From: an uncultured Alphaproteobacteria bacterium
GTDB taxonomy: Bacteria; Pseudomonadota; Alphaproteobacteria; RF32; CAG-239
Length of the DNA: 39,711 bases
Assembly: GCA_944391705.1 (NCBI GenBank)
Contig: CALXUN010000016.1
Span: 1-39,711 of the forward strand
Direction of reading: 5' to 3'
The notes under the pieces were generated by a model that saw only the letters and a list, made by a program, of their open reading frames with translations, was not told the origin of the DNA and made no database searches. Shown here piece by piece: positions 1-8,350 of the stretch (its first letter is position 1; each line of letters begins with the position of its first letter). The position numbers and the translations under genes are program-made.

Positions 1-26
1 TTTTTTTTTGCAACTTTAAAGATTCT
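1..26. repeat. 26-bp dispersed repeat, copy 1
   Basis: A T-run followed by GCAACTTTAAAGATTCT. The same 26 bases recur exactly at 16557-16582, upstream of pyrH. In both places the repeat lies in intergenic DNA, so it looks like a dispersed noncoding element, not part of a gene. The left side may continue outside the window. Confidence 0.7.
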
Positions 27-62
27 CTGCGGAATAATCATATACATTGCCGCCGCCCACTT

Positions 63-227
63 TGTCACCCCTATGAGCCGACACCGTCGGCGAATATTAG
101 GGGTTCAGAAAAATTTGTGGATGCCTTATACTCAACAGCTGCGCTGTTTCGTAGGCATGACGGGTAGAGTGTCGGCACAGACACTGTCACCCCTATGAGG
201 GCACTATTGTGCCCGAATACCAGAGGT
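63..227. repeat. dispersed palindromic repeat, one full and one partial copy
   Basis: The 15-mer TGTCACCCCTATGAG occurs at 63-77 and 185-199. Each copy is followed by a perfect but different inner hairpin: GCCGAC/GTCGGC at 77-82 and 86-91, and GGGCAC/GTGCCC at 199-204 and 209-214. The shared CGAATA follows each hairpin. In copy 1 an outer stem CCCCTA/TAGGGG (68-73, 98-103) closes it. A second hairpin at 121-158 has outer arms ATGCCT/AGGCAT and inner arms AACAGC/GCTGTT. The order (TGTCACCCC, hairpin, AGGGGTTCAG, GGATGCC, hairpin, GGCATGACGGG) matches the two-hairpin dispersed repeats of many proteobacteria whose chance translations read like VIPAKAGIQ or WIPAFAGMT. The match to that family is from memory of the pattern. 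Confidence 0.75.
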
Positions 228-250
228 CCCAAAAACGGCCGATGGCATTA

Positions 251-284
251 ATAAAAAAACGGCTTTATCCAAAGAAAGCCGTTT
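251..284 (-). terminator. Rho-independent terminator of the cyclophilin operon
   Basis: Read on the minus strand, the 10-bp stem AAACGGCTTT / AAAGCCGTTT (275-284 and 257-266) is followed by a T-run at 251-259. It lies about 20 bases past the stop of the cyclophilin gene and ends the four-gene operon. Confidence 0.85.
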
Positions 285-305
285 GCATGTTTGAAAAAAT
301 GTTTT

Positions 306-911
306 TTATAAATCGGCAATAACCGCCATGCTGATAATTTCATCCGGCTCGGCAACCATACCATTGGCGCCGCTGCCTTTTTTAATGGCATCAACATATT
401 CCATACCGGAAGTTACTTCGCCCCACACCGTATATTGGCCGTTCAGCCACGGACAGTCGGCAAAACAGATAAAAAACTGGCTGTCGGCTGAATCAACATC
501 CATGGCACGCGCCATGGATACCGTGCCGCGTTTGTGCGGAATGCGGTTGAATTCGGCTTTAAGCTTTCTGCCGCTGCCGCCGGTACCCGTACCGAGCGGG
601 CAGCCTGTTTGCGCCATAAAACCTTCAATAACGCGGTGAAATTTCAAACCGTTGTAAAAACCGGCACGTACCAGCTCCTTAATCCGGCTGACATGGTTTG
701 GCGCTTCGCCGGGATACATTTCAATAATGACATCTCCGTCTTTAAGTTTTAACAATAAAGAGTTTTCGGGATCTTTAACCTGGTAAGAATGTTTGATTTT
801 TTTAGCTCTTGTTTCACTGATGCCGATTTTTTTCTTTTCTTCGGCGGCAATATTTTTTGTTTCGGATTTAGCTAAATTTTTTGTTTCGGATTTACCCAGC
901 AATTCTGACAT
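306..911 (-). CDS. peptidyl-prolyl cis-trans isomerase, cyclophilin type
   Basis: A 201-residue cyclophilin that catalyses proline cis-trans isomerisation in protein folding. The fold spans about residues 48-201, with the active-site run FHRVIEGFMAQTG (Arg and Gln of the catalytic pocket), then AEFN, GTVSMAR and SQFFI as in PpiA/PpiB proteins. No signal peptide is visible, so a cytoplasmic location is likely. The N-terminus is odd: about 45 lysine- and glutamate-rich residues containing the tandem octapeptide KSETKNLA / KSETKNIA, encoded by a 24-bp repeat at 852-870 and 876-894. It is the last gene of the minus-strand run from 4053 and is followed by a strong terminator. Family assignment is firm; the extension has no known role. 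Confidence 0.93.
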   Translation of the reverse strand: MSELLGKSETKNLAKSETKNIAAEEKKKIGISETRAKKIKHSYQVKDPENSLLLKLKDGDVIIEMYPGEAPNHVSRIKELVRAGFYNGLKFHRVIEGFMAQTGCPLGTGTGGSGRKLKAEFNRIPHKRGTVSMARAMDVDSADSQFFICFADCPWLNGQYTVWGEVTSGMEYVDAIKKGSGANGMVAEPDEIISMAVIADL

Positions 912-953
912 AATATAAATTCCTTTCGCAGATAGTAAAATTTTTCTATTACG

Positions 954-1922
954 TTATTTAGGTTCTGTTTCTGCCTGATTCAAGAGAAAGTCAACTCTTT
1001 CTTCCGGGGTCAGATTTTTGGGATAAGTTTTATCGATTTTTTTAATAACATCCATCAGACCGCGTCCGTTGGCAATCTGAATGGCAAGTCCCGGCCGGGC
1101 GTTAAGCTCAAGCATCATCGGGCCTTTGTTTTTATCTAAAACGATATCCGCGCCCAAATAACCCAGACCGGTCATTTCGTATGATTTTGCACCAATAATC
1201 AAATGTTCGCGCCAATACGGAACTTGTAGCTTTTTAAGTTCGGCATGTGTATCCGGATGCTCCGAAACGGGTTTATTATGCATAACGGCATTTAAGGTTT
1301 TGCCGGTGCATATATCCAGCCCGACACCGACCGCCCCTTGGTGCAGGTTTGCGCGGCCGCCGGATTCTGCCGTTGCCAGACGCATCATGGACATGGCCGG
1401 GTAGCCTTTATAAACGATAATCCGTACGTCCGGCACGCCCTGATAACTGAAATCTTTGAAAATATCGCTGAAATTGACCATTTCTTCAATAACCGCCACG
1501 TCATATTGTCCGCCCAGACTGAACAGGCCGCTTAAAGTATTGGAAATATGCTGGTAAACATCTTTAAAGGTCAAAACTTTTTCGGAAGCGGTAACAAAAC
1601 AGTCATCATCCCAGTGTTTAACAACCAAAACCCCCTTACCGCCGCTGCCGTGTGCCGGTTTAATGACAAACTGCGGGTAATCCTTAACAAGCCGGGTCAA
1701 ATCTTTAACCTGATACTGGTATTCAATAACCCCGATTAAGTGCGGCGTATTGATACCGGCTTTAGCGGCCAGAGTTTTAGTTTGAACTTTATCGTCTACC
1801 AACGGATATTGCCGGCGGTTGTTGTTTTTGGATATAATTTTATAATTCCGGGCATTCATACCCAAAACGCCTTGTTCTTTTAAAGCTCCGGGCAAACTGT
1901 AATCTTTAAGCCAATGCCACAT
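954..1922 (-). CDS. RimK-like ATP-grasp alpha-L-glutamate ligase-related protein
   Basis: 322 residues of the ATP-grasp fold, which joins a carboxylate to an amine with ATP. The nucleotide-binding lysine and glycine-rich loop are seen in VIKPAHGSGGKGVLVV, and the metal-binding end in LELNARPGLAIQIANG. It matches the RimK-related group that travels with a transglutaminase-like 7TM protein and a retropepsin-like protein. Both lie directly upstream here (1939-3471 and 3511-4053). From that neighbourhood one infers a peptide or amino-acid tagging step linked to the envelope; the substrate is unknown. The start ATG at 1922 is 17 bases after the 7TM gene stop. Confidence 0.88.
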   Translation of the reverse strand: MWHWLKDYSLPGALKEQGVLGMNARNYKIISKNNNRRQYPLVDDKVQTKTLAAKAGINTPHLIGVIEYQYQVKDLTRLVKDYPQFVIKPAHGSGGKGVLVVKHWDDDCFVTASEKVLTFKDVYQHISNTLSGLFSLGGQYDVAVIEEMVNFSDIFKDFSYQGVPDVRIIVYKGYPAMSMMRLATAESGGRANLHQGAVGVGLDICTGKTLNAVMHNKPVSEHPDTHAELKKLQVPYWREHLIIGAKSYEMTGLGYLGADIVLDKNKGPMMLELNARPGLAIQIANGRGLMDVIKKIDKTYPKNLTPEERVDFLLNQAETEPK

Positions 1923-1938
1923 TAGAAACTCTCCCGAA

Positions 1939-3471
1939 TTAAGATTTTTTTGCCAAAGGCGAAAAGCGTTTCAATTCTGTTAAGCGATAACCGGTATATG
2001 TACCTAAAAGCATGACCGTGAACAAGATGACCAGATTTATTTCATCAAAGGCAAACGTAATATGCCGGATATATTCGTTGCTGATGACAAAATAAGTGGC
2101 AACGGCGGTAATCATACTATATATAATTTCCCGGGTAGCGTTTGCCGCACCGTCTTCTTCCCAGGTAATGGAAGCACGTTCAATAATCCAGGCGGTAATG
2201 ATAATCGGGAAGAACACGGCCGATGAGGCAATCTCCCAGTTCATGCGATAACCGGTAATGGTCATAAACTGCATAATCAGAATAACAAAAATGACGACTG
2301 CCGAAATCCGCGGTACCAAAAGCAGATTGAGCTTTGAAAGAATGGCGCGTAACAAAAGTCCGATGGCAATAATAAGGGCAAAACAAATTAACCCCGGCCA
2401 AAAACCGGTTTTAACCAGCGACATGGCAATCAGCATCGGCGTAAATGTTCCCATGGTCGGAATGCCGATAACATTGCGCATCAACACAACGACCAAAATG
2501 CCGAGCGGAAAAACCATAAGCCATTTTAAGGTATTTTGCTCCAAAAGCGGCAGGCTGTAAATGGAATAGTCAAACATTTTGCCGAAATTATTAAGCTGAG
2601 CTCGGTGTCCGGCCAGTTTAAAAGAAGAAGTTACGGATTTCAAAACCGAAAAGCGGATTTTGGAATCCACCCCGCCCTGTACATCCAGAAGCGATTTGCC
2701 GCCGTGTTGGAAAACGATAAAATTTTTCGGCAGCCCGGCTTTCCCGGTACGGATATCATATAAACGCCATTTATGACCGTCATGGGCTTCAAGCATTAAA
2801 TCGGCTTCAGCCGCCTGCTTTCCTTCTTCCAACCGCACACCGCGAGCCATCCGGGCCGGAATTTGTTTGATGGCAAGCAAATCAATCATAATTTGAACAC
2901 GTTGTTTTTCCGTCATTTTAACCGGCAAAAAAGCATTTAAGGTCGGGTTCATCGGTTCTTGATTAAAAAGAGTAATGATTTTTTGCGGCCAAGCGCCGTC
3001 AAAAGCAACTGCGGCTGCCAGAATTTCTTCGGCCATTTGCATCTGCTGCTCGCCATAAACCGGTTTTCGCGGTATTTGCACACCGTTTTCTCTTAATTTG
3101 CCGCGCCCTTCTTCATTATCATAAACAGTCAGACGGTAATAAATATCCTGATCTTGTTTTTGCGGACCTGAAGTCAGGACAATCCGGCCATTGTCTGTGT
3201 TTTTTTCAATCCGGTAACCTTTGGCAACAATATCTTCATTTAAAATTTTGAATTTGGCGGCGCCGGTCGGGACGGCCATTGAAACTTTAACCGGTTCCCC
3301 GGTCGGTTTAAAAGAAATATGGGCATCAATACTCCAGACACTGGCTGTCCGGTTGGGACGAAAATCAAATCCCCAATAAGTAATTTTATAATAAACGCTG
3401 AAAACAGTAAAGATAATGGAAAGAAACAGACATAAAGTCAAAATTTTGCGAACGGTAAACAAATTTTTCAT
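1939..3471 (-). CDS. inactive transglutaminase-like protein fused to seven transmembrane helices
   Basis: 510 residues. One N-terminal anchor (about 10-28) is followed by a periplasmic region of about 270 residues containing a transglutaminase-like section (AIKQIPARMARGVRLEEG). There is no obvious Cys-His-Asp triad; in fact I see no cysteine near the expected site. About seven hydrophobic helices occupy residues 315-500. This architecture matches the family annotated as inactive transglutaminase fused to 7TM helices. The protein probably binds a peptide or protein in the periplasm and couples it to the cytoplasmic ATP-grasp ligase encoded next. It is in the same operon as the retropepsin-like lipoprotein, with a 39-base gap. 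Confidence 0.85.
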   Translation of the reverse strand: MKNLFTVRKILTLCLFLSIIFTVFSVYYKITYWGFDFRPNRTASVWSIDAHISFKPTGEPVKVSMAVPTGAAKFKILNEDIVAKGYRIEKNTDNGRIVLTSGPQKQDQDIYYRLTVYDNEEGRGKLRENGVQIPRKPVYGEQQMQMAEEILAAAVAFDGAWPQKIITLFNQEPMNPTLNAFLPVKMTEKQRVQIMIDLLAIKQIPARMARGVRLEEGKQAAEADLMLEAHDGHKWRLYDIRTGKAGLPKNFIVFQHGGKSLLDVQGGVDSKIRFSVLKSVTSSFKLAGHRAQLNNFGKMFDYSIYSLPLLEQNTLKWLMVFPLGILVVVLMRNVIGIPTMGTFTPMLIAMSLVKTGFWPGLICFALIIAIGLLLRAILSKLNLLLVPRISAVVIFVILIMQFMTITGYRMNWEIASSAVFFPIIITAWIIERASITWEEDGAANATREIIYSMITAVATYFVISNEYIRHITFAFDEINLVILFTVMLLGTYTGYRLTELKRFSPLAKKS

Positions 3472-3510
3472 GAATTCAGCCTTTCATATCCGGTAGTTAT
3501 TGTTCAGGCA

Positions 3511-4053
3511 TTATTTATAAGTATGGGAAAGGGATGTATCGACAATAGCCCGGCCGGTTAATATATTACGTCCGATAAGCGCCTGATACTCGAAGTTGTC
3601 ACGTTTGGCCAGCGTAAATTCGGAAGAAAATTTCTTTCCGCCGAAACGGACGTTCATTGAAACTTTTATCCGGTGTTCTTTATGGTCAATTCTTTTAATA
3701 ATTAAATTTTCCAAAATCGGACGTTCAAAAGTATGAGTTTCGCCGCTGCGCCGGTTGGTGATTTTAAAAGAAACCCACTTTTCACCGTCACGTTCAAATT
3801 CGGTAATTTCATCGGCATCCAGAGAAGAAGTTGTGGCGCCGGTATCAATCCGGGCCTCAAAAGCTGATTTCATCGGCAGAAGATAAATGGGCTCCACGGC
3901 ACCGATAATATCCAAATCGCTTTGTCTGACAACGGTTGCTTTCTGGGTGTTCGGAACAATGGCCGGAACGATTGCTGTTTCTTTAGAACTCTGGCAACAG
4001 CTTAAAAATAAAGATAAATTTAGTATTCCCAGCATTTTGAATATCTTTTTCAT
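3511..4053 (-). CDS. retropepsin-like ATP-grasp-associated protease, putative lipoprotein
   Basis: 180 residues with the aspartyl-protease motif RIDTGATTSSLDA (Asp70), then FERPILENLIIKRIDHKEHRIKVSM and the ALIGRNIL block that closes the single-domain retropepsin fold. The family is often labelled a putative ATP-dependent zinc protease, RimB-like; the DTGA motif argues for an aspartic peptidase. The N-terminus (KKIFKMLGILNLSLFLSCCQ) resembles a lipoprotein signal with Cys19 or Cys20 as the lipidated residue, which would place the enzyme in the periplasm. It is the first gene of the operon and divergent from the gene at 4215. It plausibly trims the product made with the ATP-grasp ligase. Confidence 0.86.
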   Translation of the reverse strand: MKKIFKMLGILNLSLFLSCCQSSKETAIVPAIVPNTQKATVVRQSDLDIIGAVEPIYLLPMKSAFEARIDTGATTSSLDADEITEFERDGEKWVSFKITNRRSGETHTFERPILENLIIKRIDHKEHRIKVSMNVRFGGKKFSSEFTLAKRDNFEYQALIGRNILTGRAIVDTSLSHTYK

Positions 4054-4147
4054 GCATAAATTCCCGTTATTTTAAATAGCTTATTATTTTTAAGCTGATT
4101 TTCTGTTGAATGTAAAGCAAAAAGATAAACTTAGACATAAAAAAATC

Positions 4148-4177
4148 TTGTATTTTTTAGAGAAAATATGTTATATT
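4148..4177 (+). promoter_or_regulatory. sigma-70-like promoter for the first CHAP-like paralogue
   Basis: A TTGTAT -35 box at 4148 and a TATATT -10 box at 4172 with an 18-base spacer. The surrounding bases closely match the promoter of the downstream paralogue at 5300-5329, which supports both calls. Confidence 0.6.
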
Positions 4178-4214
4178 ATGTCTAAAGAGGAAAATTTGTC
4201 ATAAGGGTTTAAAA

Positions 4215-5264
4215 ATGGTAAAAGAGAATTTACTGGAACGTATCAGAAAAATTAAATCCGGACAAACAGAACAAAAATCCGGAAAAGAAGTACGTCATTT
4301 AACACGTCAGTCGTTTTCCGATTCAATCCGGCAAAAATGTGCCCGCAGCCATTCGGCATTAAAACGGTTGCTTACATTTACAGCTATCGTTGTTCTGAGT
4401 TCTTCTCAGGCAAGAGAAGCTGTTCCTGCAACTTTGGATGGCTATGCCGATACAAGAAACAGAATAGAAATAACCGAAAGCTGCCGCCAACAGAGCATAC
4501 ACAAAATTGTCAATGCACAGACGACGCAGCTGCAAAACCAAATTTTGAGCAATATAAGCACATTGCAAGAAAATATTAAAGCTGCCAAAAGAAGCGGCAG
4601 GCGTAATCAAACAGTGAAAAAAATTTTTGATACGGTATATAAACGAGGCGGTTTGCTTGGAAGCATGAATTATTGCGTTGCCGGCGCCATGCTGGCACAA
4701 ATGCAATGTCAGGACAATGTGTTAAATGAAATACTTCCGGATCCTTCCAAAACGGCCAAAGATTATAAATTCAGCGGTCATCCGAATGTTTCATGTCCGT
4801 ATATGCGAGAGTTTTTTCGGCAGACCTTAGGCGATAATTATGCTGAGCGTGGCGATAAAAACTTTAAGGACTTTGTAAAAACGCTTGAAGCCGGTGATAT
4901 TATTACGGTTTCATCTTCTGCCAACACATCATCGGGCGAACACTGTGTTACTTGTGCAGGTCCGGTTGTTAACGGAAGAGTTCCGGTAAAAAGCTTAAAC
5001 GGTGAAAGCAATTATGAAGTGGCTGTAACCAGCATTGTCGGTGCTGCTAAAGTTATGGAACAATATCGTGATGTTTTGACCCAAAAACTGGAAAAAGAAA
5101 TGAGTGTTGACGATTATATGCTGCTGGCTGCAGAAGGGGAAATAACCTTAACAAATCGTACCGCGTCAAAGCATCCGGAACTGGCAAGCGGAGAAGTCGG
5201 TAAAAATACGATTAGCCCGTCACAATTAAACCTGATGCAAAAGCACTCTGTCGAAAATAGTTAA
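4215..5264 (+). CDS. secreted protein of unknown function, candidate CHAP/NlpC-like cysteine hydrolase (paralogue 1)
   Basis: 349 residues, not recognised by name. About 48 basic hydrophilic residues precede one hydrophobic segment (50-66, LKRLLTFTAIVVLSSSQA), resembling an extended signal peptide. A helical stretch (90-145) leads to the conserved core: NYCVAGAM (Cys154), GHPNVSCP, then LEAGDIITV, GEHCVTCAG (His243) and SLNGESNYEV (Asn262 or Asn266). The order Cys at a helix start, L-x-x-GD strand, Gly-x-His strand, polar Asn/Glu resembles CHAP and NlpC/P60 papain-fold amidases or peptidases. Assignment is by motif order only. A second copy follows at 5379. RBS AAGGG at 4203-4207. Confidence 0.7.
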   Translation: MVKENLLERIRKIKSGQTEQKSGKEVRHLTRQSFSDSIRQKCARSHSALKRLLTFTAIVVLSSSQAREAVPATLDGYADTRNRIEITESCRQQSIHKIVNAQTTQLQNQILSNISTLQENIKAAKRSGRRNQTVKKIFDTVYKRGGLLGSMNYCVAGAMLAQMQCQDNVLNEILPDPSKTAKDYKFSGHPNVSCPYMREFFRQTLGDNYAERGDKNFKDFVKTLEAGDIITVSSSANTSSGEHCVTCAGPVVNGRVPVKSLNGESNYEVAVTSIVGAAKVMEQYRDVLTQKLEKEMSVDDYMLLAAEGEITLTNRTASKHPELASGEVGKNTISPSQLNLMQKHSVENS

Positions 5265-5299
5265 TACAAAAAAATTGATAAATTTTTATAATAAATATC

Positions 5300-5329
5300 T
5301 TGCACATTTTTTTTAAAATGTGTTATATA
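5300..5329 (+). promoter_or_regulatory. sigma-70-like promoter for the second CHAP-like paralogue
   Basis: TTGCAC at 5300 and TATATA at 5324 with an 18-base spacer, in a context (ATCTTG, T-run, AAAAT, TGTTATAT) very similar to the promoter at 4148. The paralogues therefore seem to carry duplicated, independent promoters. Confidence 0.6.
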
Positions 5330-5378
5330 AAATTTGAAAAAATGACATAATATTAGAAAGATAGGGCGATGAAATCAG

Positions 5379-6395
5379 ATGAACAAAAACAAATTGGCAG
5401 AATTTATAAAAGCATTTAAAAAAAATGTTTTAAAAAACAAGAAAAAACAAAGCGTTGGGAGTAAGCTTCAACGCTGGTTTACTCTTTCCTTGGTTGGAGC
5501 GGCAACGGTTCTTCCTGCCAAAGAAGCCAATACCATGCCCGTGGATAAAAATTTTTTTCCGACAAATGTAACAACAAAACTTCCGATGCGCTTTGATAAC
5601 AAAGAGGATATGGCAACACTGGAAACATTGCGCAAAGAAACCATAAATCATGTCGTTGAAATCCAAAGTGCAAAATTACAAGAGCGGATTATCCATAATA
5701 TAGACAGTCTGCAGCAAGAAGTTCTTGCTGCTAAAAGAAGAGGCGGAAGAAGGCAGATGGTGCGGAGCATGTTTTACAAAGTTTACCCCAAAGGCGGTTT
5801 TTCCGGCATGGAGAACTATTGTGTTGCCGGTGCCATGCTGGCACAGATAGAATGCCGTGACAATATATTAAATAACATTTTACCGGATCCGTCTAAGAAG
5901 GCCGAAGAATATGAATTTGGCGGCCATCCGAATGTATCATGCCCGAGCATGCGCCGTTTTTTCAAAAAAACGCTTGGCAATAATTATTCTGACCGCCGGG
6001 ATAAAAATTTCAGAGAATTCATCAAAACTTTAGAACCGGGCGATATTATCACGGTACGTTCCCGTACCAACACCAGCAGCGGGGAACACTGTGTGACATG
6101 TGTCGGTAGTGTAAAAAACGGAAAAATACGCGTGAGCGGTTTTAATAATGAAAGAACTTATGAAGTTTCCATAAGCCAGATTGTCGGTGCGGCAAAAATT
6201 ATGAAACAATATCGTGAACAACTCGAAAAACAGTTGGAAAGCGATATGAGGCTTATGCCGATTATGGCACAGGGAAAGGTAAGTTTTTCTTTTGACAGCA
6301 TCAAACCGATGCCAAAATCAATACCGCTTGTCCATAATATACCGACGAATCCGCTTATTCCCAATATGTTAAAAACTTGGAATCGTGTTGATTAA
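5379..6395 (+). CDS. secreted protein of unknown function, candidate CHAP/NlpC-like cysteine hydrolase (paralogue 2)
   Basis: 338 residues, clearly paralogous to the preceding gene from about residue 85 to 290. The same landmarks are NYCVAGAM (Cys148), GHPNVSCP, LEPGDIITV, GEHCVTCVG (His237) and GFNNERTYEV (Asn257). The N-terminus again has about 30 basic residues before a hydrophobic signal-like segment (QRWFTLSLVGAATVLPA). The C-termini of the two copies diverge completely, so selection appears to act on the core. Retention of the Cys, His and Asn through divergence supports a catalytic role, but activity is an inference. It ends one base before the convergent porin gene stop. Confidence 0.7.
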   Translation: MNKNKLAEFIKAFKKNVLKNKKKQSVGSKLQRWFTLSLVGAATVLPAKEANTMPVDKNFFPTNVTTKLPMRFDNKEDMATLETLRKETINHVVEIQSAKLQERIIHNIDSLQQEVLAAKRRGGRRQMVRSMFYKVYPKGGFSGMENYCVAGAMLAQIECRDNILNNILPDPSKKAEEYEFGGHPNVSCPSMRRFFKKTLGNNYSDRRDKNFREFIKTLEPGDIITVRSRTNTSSGEHCVTCVGSVKNGKIRVSGFNNERTYEVSISQIVGAAKIMKQYREQLEKQLESDMRLMPIMAQGKVSFSFDSIKPMPKSIPLVHNIPTNPLIPNMLKTWNRVD

Positions 6396-6396
6396 G

Positions 6397-7536
6397 CTAT
6401 AAAAACAGCGTCAATCTGAGGGAAACGGCTGTGCCGTAATCTGACTTTTGATTAAGCGCCGGGTTAATATAAAACTGCACATCCGGCGTAATGGTTGCCC
6501 ATTTTGATATTCCCCAGGCCCAATATGCTTCCACGACCTGTTCGGCATCATGTGCCAAAGGTTCGCCGACGGCTTCTTCATTAATTTTATTATAGGCATA
6601 TGCCAGCCCGATTTGATCCAAGTCGTTCCTTTCCAGCGGGTTGAGCCAGACCACGCCTGCCGCCCAGGACTGCTCAATAGTGTCCATATGTCCGGAAACA
6701 CCGTTAACGCGCCCGAAAATATTCCATTTTTTACCGATATTTTGCGACAAATTGATTGACCAGCCGTTGGTTGTCTGCGGTTGGAGCTTGACCGCCGGCT
6801 GATTATAAACAAGTACCGAAAATTCGGCATCGCCCAGCTTATTGGTTGGCGCATATTGCGCTTGGGCAAAAGTTGTAAAATGCTTGTCATGCAAACGGTT
6901 AAGCTGGATACTGACCGCATCGACGTTTGAAGCATCTTGTGCACCGAAGGCAAAACTCCAATCGCTTTTTTCCGGCGCAATTTCAACAAATGCACCGACG
7001 CCGGCGGTGGCATAAGTTGATGAAGCGTTTTGGGATAAGGCATAGTTGATGAAATTGACTTGTTGGTTGGAATTATACGGCGAACCGTCAAAATTATAAA
7101 TCGGAAACTGACCGGCATTTAAGGTCAGCCAGCTCCATTTGCCGCCGAGCTGCCAGGAATAGTAAAATTCCACAAATTCATCGGCATTGTCGTTATAATC
7201 GTTGATATCCGTAACAACGCCCATGCGGTTGCCGATATCGGCAGCGTCATGATTACCGTAACGGATAATGTTATAAGCCATATTCAAAGCACCGGTACCA
7301 TATTCGTTTTTAAAATTTGTCCAGGTCAGATAAGGATAAATATATGTCTGCACGGCGTTATATTTGCCGCTTGGCGCGCCGCGCTGAGGCATGATGCTGA
7401 CATCAATACCGTAATCAATGCCGTAATTTTTATTAAGCCAGTACTTAAACATGGAATAATCCGTGCCAAGGCTTTTAGCCTCGGCCGTTACGCAAAACAA
7501 AGACAGGGCCGTGCCCAGAACAATATATTTTTTCAT
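6397..7536 (-). CDS. carbohydrate porin, OprB-like outer-membrane beta-barrel
   Basis: 379 residues with a clear signal peptide (about 1-20, ending AEA) and a C-terminal phenylalanine-leucine strand (SLRLTLFL), as expected for an outer-membrane barrel inserted by BamA. The body is made of alternating aromatic beta-strands, with features of the OprB family near the C-terminus (AYWAWGISKWATITPDVQFYINP). It would let sugars or other small solutes cross the outer membrane. It is a single gene, convergent with the CHAP-like paralogue and divergent from ruvA. Substrate specificity cannot be read from the sequence. Confidence 0.8.
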   Translation of the reverse strand: MKKYIVLGTALSLFCVTAEAKSLGTDYSMFKYWLNKNYGIDYGIDVSIMPQRGAPSGKYNAVQTYIYPYLTWTNFKNEYGTGALNMAYNIIRYGNHDAADIGNRMGVVTDINDYNDNADEFVEFYYSWQLGGKWSWLTLNAGQFPIYNFDGSPYNSNQQVNFINYALSQNASSTYATAGVGAFVEIAPEKSDWSFAFGAQDASNVDAVSIQLNRLHDKHFTTFAQAQYAPTNKLGDAEFSVLVYNQPAVKLQPQTTNGWSINLSQNIGKKWNIFGRVNGVSGHMDTIEQSWAAGVVWLNPLERNDLDQIGLAYAYNKINEEAVGEPLAHDAEQVVEAYWAWGISKWATITPDVQFYINPALNQKSDYGTAVSLRLTLFL

Positions 7537-7708
7537 TTCAAACTCCTTAAAAATCTAAAACAGATTTTTAAGATATAATCAGCAAACTTTATAAAAAAAG
7601 AGGAGCCGAAATTTTTAAACCGCCCTTTGCAAAGGTTGATAAAAAATCTTGATAGAAAAAGGATAATCGTATATCTTCGGATAAAAGAGTTAAACAAAGG
7701 AAAAAAGA

Positions 7709-8347
7709 ATGATAGCAAAATTACGCGGTCAGGTTGACAGCGTTTATGAAGACAGCTGCATTATTGATGTCGGCGGCGTCGGTTATCTGGTGTCGGCATC
7801 TTCCCGGACTTTGGGAAAGCTGGCAAAAGGAACGGAAGTTTCCCTCTTGATTGAAACGGTCGTGCGTGAAGACAGCATATCGCTTTACGGGTTTTATGAT
7901 GCCTGGGAAAAAGAATGGTTTAACACTTTAACCAAAGTTCAGGGTGTGGGTGCCAAGGTTTGTTTAAGCATTTTATCGGCGCTGTCTCCGGCACAGTTGG
8001 CGCAGGCCGTATCGGCTCAGGATAAAAATTCGTTTTTAAGGGCCTCGGGTGTCGGGCCGAAACTGGCAGCGCGTCTTGTGACCGAATTAAAAGACAAAAT
8101 TGTGGTTATCCCGGGCAGTGATGTTTCTTTGCAGGATATTTCCGTCGATAAAACGCCGGAGCAGCCGGTTTCTGTGCCTGTGGAAGATAATATAGCCGAA
8201 GATGTTATTTCGGCTTTGGTTAACCTCGGTTATCAACGGCTGGAGGCATACCGTGCGGTTTCCAAGGTTTATGCCGAAAATGCGGACAAACCGTTGTCCG
8301 AACTTATCAGATTGGCTTTAAAAGAATTTGCGGGGAGGGATTTTTAA
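7709..8347 (+). CDS. ruvA: Holliday junction branch migration protein RuvA
   Basis: 212 residues, the usual length. It has the N-terminal OB fold (MIAKLRGQVDSVYEDSCIIDVGGVGYLV), two helix-hairpin-helix motifs (VQGVGAKVCLSILSAL and SGVGPKLAARLVTELKDK), and the C-terminal domain (DVISALVNLGYQRLEAYRAV) that contacts RuvB. It binds four-way junctions and loads RuvB. RuvC, often the upstream neighbour, is not in this window. RBS AAAGGAAAAAAG precedes the ATG. It is three bases from ruvB, forming an operon. Confidence 0.97.
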   Translation: MIAKLRGQVDSVYEDSCIIDVGGVGYLVSASSRTLGKLAKGTEVSLLIETVVREDSISLYGFYDAWEKEWFNTLTKVQGVGAKVCLSILSALSPAQLAQAVSAQDKNSFLRASGVGPKLAARLVTELKDKIVVIPGSDVSLQDISVDKTPEQPVSVPVEDNIAEDVISALVNLGYQRLEAYRAVSKVYAENADKPLSELIRLALKEFAGRDF

Positions 8348-8350
8348 ACC

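Noticed and set aside
6411-7118. 235-residue minus-strand frame
   Set aside because: Lies inside the porin gene in another frame and has no family features.
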